The notes under the pieces are model-generated. The model was not told the origin of the DNA and made no database searches. It was given only the letters and a program-made list of their open reading frames with translations. A program made the position numbers and the translations under genes. A stretch of 19,697 bases of DNA from an uncultured Muribaculum sp. (GTDB lineage: Bacteria > Bacteroidota > Bacteroidia > Bacteroidales > Muribaculaceae): assembly GCA_910578785.1 (NCBI GenBank), contig CAJTSJ010000043.1, forward strand, positions 1 through 19,697, given 5' to 3'. Shown here piece by piece: positions 13,375-19,697 of this stretch (position 1 is its first letter; each line of letters opens with the position of its first letter).

Positions 13375-15672
13375 ATGCAGAAAGTTACTAAAGAGATGGC
13401 CCTTGACTATCATCGCGAGGGCAAACCCGGAAAAATTGAAGTGGTACCTACCGTACCCTATTCTTCGCAACAGGACCTTGCCCTCGCCTATTCACCCGGC
13501 GTGGCATATCCGTGCAAAGAGATTGAACAAAACCCTAAGGATGCCTACGAATATACAAACAAAGGCAATCTGGTGGCCGTCATTAGTAACGGGACTGCAG
13601 TTTTAGGACTTGGCGATATCGGCGCACTCGCCGGAAAGCCTGTAATGGAGGGCAAAGCCCTTCTCTTCAAGATATTTGCGGGTCTTGACTGCTTCGACAT
13701 CGAAGTCAATGAGAAAGATCCGCAAAAATTCATCGACATCGTAAAGGCACTCGCCCCAACATTCGGAGGCATCAACCTCGAGGACATAAAGGCTCCCGAA
13801 TGCTTCGAAATCGAACGTCGCCTGAAGGAGGAATGCTCCATCCCCGTAATGCACGACGACCAGCACGGAACCGCCATCATATCGGCCGCGGGACTCCTGA
13901 ACGCGCTTGAAATCCAGGGTAAGGAAATCGACAAAGTGCGACTCGTGGTCAACGGAGCCGGAGCGGCGGCCGTCAGCTGTACGCGCCTGTATATGGCGCT
14001 CGGTGTCAGAAAGGAGAATATCGTGATGTGCGACTCGAAGGGAGTTCTGACCACCCGACGCACAGGGTTGAACTCGCAAAAGCTCGAATTTGCCACCGAC
14101 CGCGACATCACCACCCTCGAAGAGGCCATGAAGGACGCCGACGTGTTCCTCGGACTGTCGGTGAAGGATGTGGTCACCCCTGAGATGCTTAAATCGATGG
14201 CGCCAAAGCCAATAGTATTCGCGCTGGCCAATCCCGACCCGGAAATAGCCTACGACCTGGCTATGGACTCGCGCGACGACCTGATTTTTGCCACCGGACG
14301 TTCAGACTATCCCAACCAGATAAACAACGTGCTGGGATTCCCTTACATATTCCGTGGAGCGCTCGACTGCGGAGCGACAAGCATCAACGAGACTATGAAA
14401 CTCGCCGCCGTAAAGGCAATAGCCGAACTGGCCAAAGAGCCGGTTCCCTCCGTTGTCAACTCGGCCTACGGCATGTCTAACCTACGCTTCGGACGCGAAT
14501 ACATACTTCCGAAACCCCTCGACCCCCGCCTTATCACTTCCGTAGCCCCCGCCGTAGCGCGCGGAGCCATGGAATCAGGCGTGGCGACACGTCCGATAAC
14601 CGACTGGGACGCATATAACGAAAAGCTGCGCCAGCTGATGGGCCACGACACCAAGATGATGAAGCGTCTGACCCAGACCGCACAGCAGAATCCCAAACGT
14701 GTGGTATTCGGCGAAGCCAACACCGACAACATGCTCCGCGCGGCGGTCAACGCCTACCACGACGGTGTGTGCATACCAATCCTGCTCGGCAACGAGGAGA
14801 TGATCGAAAAACGAGCAAAACGACTCGGAATAGACATCGAAGGCATCGAAATCGTCAATCTTCGCCACGACCGCGAAGCCGAGCGTCGAGCCGAATATGC
14901 ATTGCGCCTTGCCAAAAAGCTTCAGCGCGAAGGCATGACATATAAAGAGGCTCTTGAGCTGATGTTCGACCGCAATTACTTCGGCATGATGATGGTCGAG
15001 AACGGCGATGCCGACGCTATGCTTGCCGGCACATATTCCGGCTCTCATACCCCGCTTGAAATTGCAAGCAAGGTAGTAGGCATCCGTCCTTCGTTCAAAC
15101 ACTTCGCGGCCATGCACATCCTCAACACAAAACGAGGTGTCTACTTCATTGCCGACACGATGATTAACCACGCTCCGGATGAAGACGCACTGTTCGACAT
15201 CGCCCGCCTGGCGCGCTATTCAGTCGAATATTTCGCCCACGACCCCGTCATGGCCATGGTGTCCTACTCCAACTTCGGAGCCAACAAGGACGAAGAGCCC
15301 CGTATGGTCCACCGCGTCGTGGAGCGCCTGCACGAAGCATTCCCCGACATGCCCGTCGACGGCGAAATGCAGGTTCACTACGCAATAAACAAGGACGTGC
15401 GCGACGAAAACTTCCCGTTCTCGAAGCTGAAAGGACGCGACGTCAACACCCTGATATTCCCGAACCTGACCGCATCCAACACTGTCTACAGAATGATGCT
15501 CTCCATGGGTCTGGCAGAGGCTGTAGGACCGATCCAGATGGGTTTGAACAAGCCCGTACACTTTATCAACGTCGACTCGCCGGTAAGAGACATCGAAAAT
15601 CTTGCCACGATAGCCGTTGTCGATGCGGCCGTACTTGAAAAGGTCGGCAACGCACACGATGTCAAATATTAA
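13375..15672 (+). CDS. maeB: NADP-dependent malic enzyme fused to a phosphotransacetylase-like domain
   Basis: 765 residues, the usual length of the MaeB hybrid form. The malic enzyme part (about 1-410) converts malate to pyruvate and CO2 with reduction of NADP+. Visible residues are Tyr39 in AYSPGVAYP, Lys94 in MEGKALLFKI, metal-binding MHDDQHGTA (159-167) and the dinucleotide loop NGAGAAA (193-199). The second half (about 430-765; RVVFGEANTDNMLRAAV, then LSMGLAEAVGPIQMGLNKPV) belongs to the phosphate acetyl/butyryltransferase fold. In this hybrid family it is not usually catalytic and is thought to bind acetyl-CoA for allosteric control. It provides pyruvate and NADPH from C4 acids. It sits between crcB and the peptidase gene, probably in one transcript. 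Confidence 0.96.
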   Translation: MQKVTKEMALDYHREGKPGKIEVVPTVPYSSQQDLALAYSPGVAYPCKEIEQNPKDAYEYTNKGNLVAVISNGTAVLGLGDIGALAGKPVMEGKALLFKIFAGLDCFDIEVNEKDPQKFIDIVKALAPTFGGINLEDIKAPECFEIERRLKEECSIPVMHDDQHGTAIISAAGLLNALEIQGKEIDKVRLVVNGAGAAAVSCTRLYMALGVRKENIVMCDSKGVLTTRRTGLNSQKLEFATDRDITTLEEAMKDADVFLGLSVKDVVTPEMLKSMAPKPIVFALANPDPEIAYDLAMDSRDDLIFATGRSDYPNQINNVLGFPYIFRGALDCGATSINETMKLAAVKAIAELAKEPVPSVVNSAYGMSNLRFGREYILPKPLDPRLITSVAPAVARGAMESGVATRPITDWDAYNEKLRQLMGHDTKMMKRLTQTAQQNPKRVVFGEANTDNMLRAAVNAYHDGVCIPILLGNEEMIEKRAKRLGIDIEGIEIVNLRHDREAERRAEYALRLAKKLQREGMTYKEALELMFDRNYFGMMMVENGDADAMLAGTYSGSHTPLEIASKVVGIRPSFKHFAAMHILNTKRGVYFIADTMINHAPDEDALFDIARLARYSVEYFAHDPVMAMVSYSNFGANKDEEPRMVHRVVERLHEAFPDMPVDGEMQVHYAINKDVRDENFPFSKLKGRDVNTLIFPNLTASNTVYRMMLSMGLAEAVGPIQMGLNKPVHFINVDSPVRDIENLATIAVVDAAVLEKVGNAHDVKY

Positions 15673-15728
15673 GAGTACGCTATAAAACGGACTCTCAGAG
15701 CCTATTAAACTAAACAACAGCAACTAAT

Positions 15729-16646
15729 ATGCGACTAAACGGAAGACGAGAAAGTTCAAACGTTGAGGACAGGCGCGGACGCAGTGGCGGACGGCTTCCC
15801 GGCGGACTGGGTTCGCTAAGCGGACTTGGCGGCCTCGGCGGATTCAAGAAAGGCGGTCTCAGCATCGGAGCTATCATAGTGATAGTTATAGCCACATGGA
15901 TATTCGGCGGCGACCTATCGTCGATATTCGGCGGAGGATCGCCCCTGCTCAACAACGGCACCGCCACCGAAACCAGCTATACGCCCACGGCCGAAGACGA
16001 GGAACTCGCCCGCTTCTCACGCCAGATTCTGGCATCTACCGAAGATGTCTGGACGCAGGAATTCGAGAAGATGGGCAAGACCTACCGCGCACCCACCCTT
16101 GTGCTGTTCACCGGAGCCGTGGAGAGCGCCTGCGGGCAGGCCACGTCGGCAGTAGGCCCGTTTTATTGCTCCGGTGACGAAAAGCTCTACATCGACCTCG
16201 ACTTTTTCCGCACCATGCGTCATAACCTGGGTGCCGACGGCGATTTCGCCTACGCCTACGTGATAGCGCATGAGGTCGGACACCATGTCCAGCATCTGCT
16301 CGGCATACTCGAATCCGGCCATTCGCAGATGGCGCAGATGAGCAAGACCGAAGCCAACAAGACCAGCGTGCGGATTGAACTCCAGGCCGACTTCCTTGCC
16401 GGAGTATGGGGCTATCACGAAAATCAGCTGTTCAATTCGCTTGACGACGGCGACATCGAAGAAGCCATAAACGCGGCCTCAAAAATCGGGGACGACATAC
16501 TTCAGCAACAAGGTCAAGGATACGTAGTGCCTGACGCATTCACACACGGACGCGCCGACCAGCGCATGAAGTGGCTGAAACGCGGACTTTCCACTGGCGA
16601 CTTGAGTCTGGGCGACACGTTCTCTCCCAGATACGAACAATTATAG
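15729..16646 (+). CDS. ypfJ: YpfJ-family neutral zinc metallopeptidase
   Basis: 305 residues. A short polar, Gly-rich N-terminus is followed by one membrane segment (about 45-59, IGAIIVIVIATWIFGG) and a large domain outside the cytoplasm. The zinc site is HEVGH (181-185, within AYVIAHEVGHHVQHLLG), with the third ligand probably Glu217 in IELQADFLAGVW. The C-terminus has DAFTHGRADQRMKWLKRG, typical of the family. The family is called a putative neutral zinc peptidase; its natural substrate is not established. The gene starts 56 bases after maeB and is followed by a strong terminator, so it is likely the last gene of crcB-maeB-ypfJ. Confidence 0.93.
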   Translation: MRLNGRRESSNVEDRRGRSGGRLPGGLGSLSGLGGLGGFKKGGLSIGAIIVIVIATWIFGGDLSSIFGGGSPLLNNGTATETSYTPTAEDEELARFSRQILASTEDVWTQEFEKMGKTYRAPTLVLFTGAVESACGQATSAVGPFYCSGDEKLYIDLDFFRTMRHNLGADGDFAYAYVIAHEVGHHVQHLLGILESGHSQMAQMSKTEANKTSVRIELQADFLAGVWGYHENQLFNSLDDGDIEEAINAASKIGDDILQQQGQGYVVPDAFTHGRADQRMKWLKRGLSTGDLSLGDTFSPRYEQL

Positions 16647-16661
16647 GCATAAGGAGAATCT

Positions 16662-16702
16662 AATTGGTCAAAAAGTCTAATTATTTGGATTTTTGACCAA
16701 TT
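16662..16702 (+). terminator. 13-bp inverted repeat terminator after ypfJ
   Basis: AATTGGTCAAAAA (16662-16674) and TTTTTGACCAATT (16690-16702) are perfect arms around 15 bases, followed by ATTTTTATTTTTG. It fits an intrinsic terminator. Its loop holds the TTTG -33 box of the next promoter, so it might also be an operator. Confidence 0.65.
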
Positions 16703-16715
16703 ATTTTTATTTTTG
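16684..16715 (+). promoter_or_regulatory. Promoter of the Asn/Gly-rich protein gene
   Basis: TTTG (16684-16687) and TATTTTTG (16708-16715, exact TAnnTTTG) are 20 bases apart. The predicted start near 16722 lies downstream of the in-frame ATG at 16713, which decides for the ATG at 16767. Confidence 0.6.
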
Positions 16716-16766
16716 CTTAAACCACTGCCATATTTAGGCATCTTATCAGATAAAGATTATCCGATT

Positions 16767-17942
16767 ATGAACAGAATTATTCGATTAGTAGCATTAGCAA
16801 CCACTTGTCTGGCTTTGGCCGTACCTCAAGTAGATGCACAGCACACCAACACAAACCGTGGACGTGGCGGAGGCAACTCGCATTCGACAACAACAACACA
16901 GCAAAGTCGTCCGTCGAACTCACGTTCAGGCAACCGCACTTCACCGTCGCGTTCGGGAGGAAATTCCAAGCGTCAGCCGTCACGTACATCCAATAACCGA
17001 AATTACCGTCCGGAAGGGAACAAAAATAATGGCAATAAAAACAACGGCCAGGCCACACGTCCAAACAATAACCACGGAAGCGTAGGCAACTACCGGCCTG
17101 GAGGAACCACAAACAACGGTGGCAACAACCAGGGAACACGTCCCGGTGGAAACGGCAACAATAACAACTACCGGCCGGGGGGAACCACAAACAACGGCGG
17201 CAACAACCAGGGAACTCGCCCCGGCGGCAACGGCAACAATAACAACTACCGGCCGGGGGGAACCACAAACAACGGCGGCAACAACCAGGGAACTCGCCCG
17301 GGGGGTAATAACAACTACCGACCGGGGGGCGACAACCATCGTCCGGGCAACGGATGCAACCACGGAACACACCCCGGCGGGAACCATCGTCCGGGCAACA
17401 ATGGATGGAACCGCCCGAACCACGGAGGCCACCGTCCGCCCACAATAGCTCCGCCGGTAAGACCGCACCGCCCGCATCACCACGCATGGCGTCCACCCGT
17501 ACCTCCCCCACATTGGCGTCCGCGCCCCCACGCTCCGGTACTGTCGTCCATATTGGGCATCACATTCGGCACGGCTATCGGACTGTCAATCGACATGCTG
17601 GTAAACTCAGGCTACGTGGTCGACGGATACGGATCCAACGTTGTCTATCTGCGCAACGTCAGAGAAGCCAATTATATGTGGCCCGATGCTACATTCTACT
17701 ACGGACCCAACGGAGGATTTGACCGTTCGGAATTCTTATATTCCACACCCTATCCCGATCCGATGCGCTACAACATGCTTTACAACTCGTTTGTAAACAC
17801 GTACGGACCGCCCCTGAACGTAATAAACGGAGCCGCCACATGGTTTGCCCCCAACCGCGGATACATAACACTGCAATACAATCGGCAACAATCGCTTGGA
17901 GGCCAGTTCCGCTTCTTCACGACACTGACATTCGGATTATAA
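16767..17942 (+). CDS. Secreted Asn/Gly/Arg/Pro-rich repeat protein with C-terminal globular domain
   Basis: 391 residues from MNRIIRLVALATTCLALAVP, a Sec signal peptide with a likely cut after VDA. A low-complexity middle (about 25-265) is rich in Asn, Gly, Arg and Ser, with near-identical 26-residue repeats starting NYRPGGTTNNGGNNQGTRPG, then a His/Pro/Arg-rich stretch (HRPHHHAWRPPVPPPHWRPR). The last 125 residues form a likely folded domain (LSSILGITFGTAIGLSIDML; SGYVVDGYGSNVVYLRNV; PYPDPMRYNMLYNSFVNTYG), with a glycine-containing hydrophobic segment. The basic low-complexity part may bind surface polysaccharide or nucleic acid. I do not recognise the family. It has its own promoter and terminator. 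Confidence 0.8.
   Translation: MNRIIRLVALATTCLALAVPQVDAQHTNTNRGRGGGNSHSTTTTQQSRPSNSRSGNRTSPSRSGGNSKRQPSRTSNNRNYRPEGNKNNGNKNNGQATRPNNNHGSVGNYRPGGTTNNGGNNQGTRPGGNGNNNNYRPGGTTNNGGNNQGTRPGGNGNNNNYRPGGTTNNGGNNQGTRPGGNNNYRPGGDNHRPGNGCNHGTHPGGNHRPGNNGWNRPNHGGHRPPTIAPPVRPHRPHHHAWRPPVPPPHWRPRPHAPVLSSILGITFGTAIGLSIDMLVNSGYVVDGYGSNVVYLRNVREANYMWPDATFYYGPNGGFDRSEFLYSTPYPDPMRYNMLYNSFVNTYGPPLNVINGAATWFAPNRGYITLQYNRQQSLGGQFRFFTTLTFGL
17088..17312 (+). repeat. Tandem 78-bp repeats inside the repeat-protein gene
   Basis: Units start at 17088, 17166 and 17244 (78, 78 and 69 bases); a partial fourth begins at 17313. Units two and three are almost identical, while the first has several synonymous changes, pointing to a recent duplication. 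All lengths are multiples of three, so copy number can change without breaking the frame. Confidence 0.9.
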
Positions 17943-17952
17943 ATCATAGCAT

Positions 17953-17979
17953 CGTCCACCTCGGAAATCGCGGTGGACG
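17953..17979 (+). terminator. Terminator after the repeat-protein gene
   Basis: CGTCCACC (17953-17960) and GGTGGACG (17972-17979) are perfect 8-bp arms with an 11-base loop, followed by GTGTCTTTTAT, 10 bases past the stop codon. Confidence 0.75.
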
Positions 17980-18010
17980 GTGTCTTTTATGAATGTTGGC
18001 ATAAAGTTGC

Positions 18011-18018
18011 TAACTTTG
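18011..18018 (+). promoter_or_regulatory. -7 box of the gltD-like gene
   Basis: TAACTTTG matches TAnnTTTG exactly. The -33 region has TTTTA near 17985-17989 rather than TTTG, so the promoter may need an activator. The leader to the ATG at 18131 is about 105 bases. Confidence 0.5.
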
Positions 18019-18066
18019 CACTCTATTTCAGTCTCCTCAACTATTTATTTCAATTGCAGGATAAGT

Positions 18067-18101
18067 AAACCGTCGGTTTTATCCGTATATATCAGACGGA
18101 T
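18067..18101 (+). promoter_or_regulatory. Palindrome and hairpin in the gltD-like leader
   Basis: AAACCG-T-CGGTTT (18067-18079) is a 13-base palindrome. Right after it ATCCGT (18081-18086) pairs with ACGGAT (18096-18101). Both lie in the predicted 5' leader and could be an operator or an mRNA fold that controls expression. Confidence 0.4.
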
Positions 18102-18130
18102 GTTTATCTGCAAATAATCAAAATGGAAAA

Positions 18131-19450
18131 ATGGACACATTTAAAGAAGTATCAGAGAACTATACTCTGCCCGAAGCCATACGCGAAGCCCAAAGATGCC
18201 TCCACTGCAAAGTACCGGGATGTAAGAAAGGATGCCCGATAAGCAACGATATTCCACAGTGGATAGCAGAACTGGCCAAAGGAAATTTCGGCAACGCAAT
18301 GTCGATAATCAACTCCCGGAGCAACCTGCCGGCAGTTTGCAGCCGCGTATGCGGACACGAACGCCAATGCGAAGGCAACTGCGCGCTCCGAAAGTCGGGC
18401 AAACACATCAACATAGGCAAACTCGAACGCTTCGTTGCTGACTTCGACAGCGACGCAGGCCTGTCGCACGAAGCCATACCTGAAAAGTCAAGAGGTTCTG
18501 TGGCCGTAATTGGAAGCGGGCCGGCCGGACTCACCATTGCCGGAGACCTCGCACGCCAGGGTTTCCGGGTCGAGATATTCGAGATGGAGCCTGAACCCGG
18601 AGGCGTGTTGATGTTCGGAATTCCCGAATATCGCCTGCCCAAAGAGGTGGTAAGGCGCGAAATCAAGAAAATCGAAAATCTCGGTGTACAATTTCACCTC
18701 AACACCACCATCGGACGCGACTTCACTGTCGACGACCTTTTTGCCGAAGGTTTCGACGCCATATTTATCGGGACAGGCACAGGCAAACCGAAAAAGCTCA
18801 GCATACCGGGAGCCAATCATGCCGGAGTTCGTCAAGCCATATGGTTTCTGCGCCGGGTAAGCTTGTTCCAGTCTGGAAGCATCGACCGCAAAGAAGTGGT
18901 GGTAGGCAACGGCGACAAGGTAGCCGTCATCGGCTGTGGGAATACGGCTATAGACGCGGCGCGCACCGCCATCCGCATGGGTTCGTCGGAAGTGACGGTA
19001 ATCTACCACCGCACCATAAATGAGATGAGCGCGTTGAGGGCTGAATATGACGATGCAGTGGCCGAAGGCGTAAAGTTCATGTGGCAGTCGTCGGTAGTCA
19101 ACATTGAAGGGGCCGAAGGCAACCGTCTGAAGCAGATAACAGTGGACACCCCTGACGGACAAATCACGATGCCGCTTGACCGGCTGATTATGGCGGTAGG
19201 AAGCGCACCTGCATCCAGAATAGTCTCTACCACCGACGGCATATCGGTTGACGGAAAGGGATATGTGCTGACTCGCGAGAATCCATATGGGATGACCTCG
19301 CGCAAAGGTGTATTCGCAGGCGGCGACGTCACCAACCGTCCGGCCACGGTGGTGCATGCCATGCAGGACGCCAAACTCGTGGCCGAAGGCATTGTGAAAT
19401 ATATCGATGCCGTAAAATTGATGGAATCCATCAGCCGTGACAGTCTGTAA
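18131..19450 (+). CDS. gltD: GltD-like NAD(P)H-dependent flavoprotein (glutamate synthase small subunit family)
   Basis: 439 residues. The N-terminus binds two [4Fe-4S] clusters: C23-x2-C26-x4-C31-x3-C35 and C70-x3-C74-x5-C80-x3-C84. An FAD Rossmann motif follows (VAVIGSGPAGLTIAGDLARQ, GSGPAG at 128-133) with GIPEYRLP, and a second Rossmann for NAD(P)H (VAVIGCGNTAIDAARTA, about 270). The C-terminal FAD motif is GVFAGGDVTNRPATVVHAMQ. In glutamate synthase this subunit passes electrons from NADPH to the large subunit. No gltB is seen beside it, so it may serve a distant GltB or belong to the related stand-alone GltA/NfnB-type oxidoreductases. It has its own promoter, leader and terminator. The fold is certain; the precise partner is not. 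Confidence 0.88.
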   Translation: MDTFKEVSENYTLPEAIREAQRCLHCKVPGCKKGCPISNDIPQWIAELAKGNFGNAMSIINSRSNLPAVCSRVCGHERQCEGNCALRKSGKHINIGKLERFVADFDSDAGLSHEAIPEKSRGSVAVIGSGPAGLTIAGDLARQGFRVEIFEMEPEPGGVLMFGIPEYRLPKEVVRREIKKIENLGVQFHLNTTIGRDFTVDDLFAEGFDAIFIGTGTGKPKKLSIPGANHAGVRQAIWFLRRVSLFQSGSIDRKEVVVGNGDKVAVIGCGNTAIDAARTAIRMGSSEVTVIYHRTINEMSALRAEYDDAVAEGVKFMWQSSVVNIEGAEGNRLKQITVDTPDGQITMPLDRLIMAVGSAPASRIVSTTDGISVDGKGYVLTRENPYGMTSRKGVFAGGDVTNRPATVVHAMQDAKLVAEGIVKYIDAVKLMESISRDSL

Positions 19451-19471
19451 GACTCGGAAAAATACATGATA

Positions 19472-19492
19472 GCCCGGCCACGGCCGCCGGGC
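19472..19492 (+). terminator. Terminator after the gltD-like gene
   Basis: GCCCGGC (19472-19478) and GCCGGGC (19486-19492) form a perfect GC-rich stem with a 7-base loop, followed by ATTAATTTTCTG, 21 bases past the stop. Confidence 0.75.
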
Positions 19493-19514
19493 ATTAATTT
19501 TCTGTACTTTCAAA

Positions 19515-19536
19515 ATCGAAGTGCAAAAATTTCGAT
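19515..19536. repeat. 6-bp inverted repeat ATCGAA/TTCGAT
   Basis: ATCGAA (19515-19520) and TTCGAT (19531-19536) flank a 10-base AT-rich spacer in the gene-free end of the window. Confidence 0.3.
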
Positions 19537-19564
19537 GAATGAAGATACATGAAATAGATTCACC

Positions 19565-19626
19565 TCACTCCTCTCGGAGGGGGATGCCAAAGCGGCGGGG
19601 GCGGCCGAGTCCGCCCCCAAGAGTGA
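19565..19626. other. GC-rich structured segment with nested hairpins
   Basis: TCACTC (19565-19570) and GAGTGA (19621-19626) can close a three-way junction. It would contain CCTC-TCG-GAGG (19570-19580, sharing one base with the outer arm) and GGGGGCGG-CCGAGT-CCGCCCCC (19597-19618). A further hairpin GTCCA/TGGAC lies at 19651-19667. No coding frame explains it. It may be a structured RNA, an intergenic repeat, or the edge of a mobile element that continues past the window. Confidence 0.45.
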
Positions 19627-19697
19627 AACTGTAGACAACAAGCCACTACTGTCCACTAAAAATGGACGTGGTTAAAATTAAATAAATTCGGTTCACT

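Noticed and set aside
13545..14231. 228-codon minus-strand frame inside maeB
   Set aside because: It is a shadow of the conserved malic enzyme domain, with a Ser-rich meaningless product.
17088..17400. CRISPR-like repeat array
   Set aside because: The repeats are direct, without unique spacers, all multiples of three bases and in frame with a secreted protein.
18488..19513. 341-codon minus-strand frame opposite the gltD-like gene
   Set aside because: It is antisense to conserved flavoprotein motifs and extends across a clear terminator.

Overview
The window looks like chromosomal DNA of a Bacteroidales bacterium, possibly of the Muribaculaceae. This is inferred, not searched. Support comes from repeated promoter elements of the Bacteroidetes type (-7 TAnnTTTG with a TTTG-like -33 box 19-20 bases upstream), lipoproteins with SPII signals, weak Shine-Dalgarno sequences and the kinds of housekeeping proteins present.

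Left part (1-4760) is the end of an integrated mobile element. All its genes lie on the minus strand: a truncated membrane protein running off the left edge, a small lipoprotein, a HigB/HigA toxin-antitoxin pair, a tyrosine recombinase, and a DNA-binding protein with a Cys4 finger and four helix-turn-helix units. It abuts the 3' end of mnmE. The 250-base junction holds two pairs of direct repeats, a hairpin terminator and a 7-7-7 inverted repeat just past the mnmE stop that is shaped like a recombinase core site.

Next (4765-9611) come genes with an RNA theme: mnmE (tRNA wobble modification), a membrane-anchored or lipid-anchored DRGH nuclease just upstream of it, and a WYL-type regulator divergent from an RtcB-family RNA ligase.

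Region 9776-12950 opens with a good promoter and a long rod-shaped RNA with a central bubble, best read as 6S RNA. It is followed by an AT-rich three-gene cassette (lipoprotein, unknown cytoplasmic protein, secreted coiled-coil protein), a decayed fragment of a GIY-YIG/T5orf172-type protein, and a long leader before crcB.

The right part (12952-19450) is housekeeping: crcB (fluoride channel), maeB (malic enzyme fused to a phosphotransacetylase-like domain), a YpfJ-type zinc peptidase, a secreted Asn/Gly-rich protein with 78-base tandem repeats, and an orphan GltD-like flavoprotein. The last 200 bases contain no gene but a GC-rich, strongly self-complementary segment.

No wholly new system is proven here. 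The best leads are the putative 6S RNA with the unknown cassette behind it, the WYL/RtcB pair, the putative attachment core at mnmE, and the four-HTH protein paired with the integrase.
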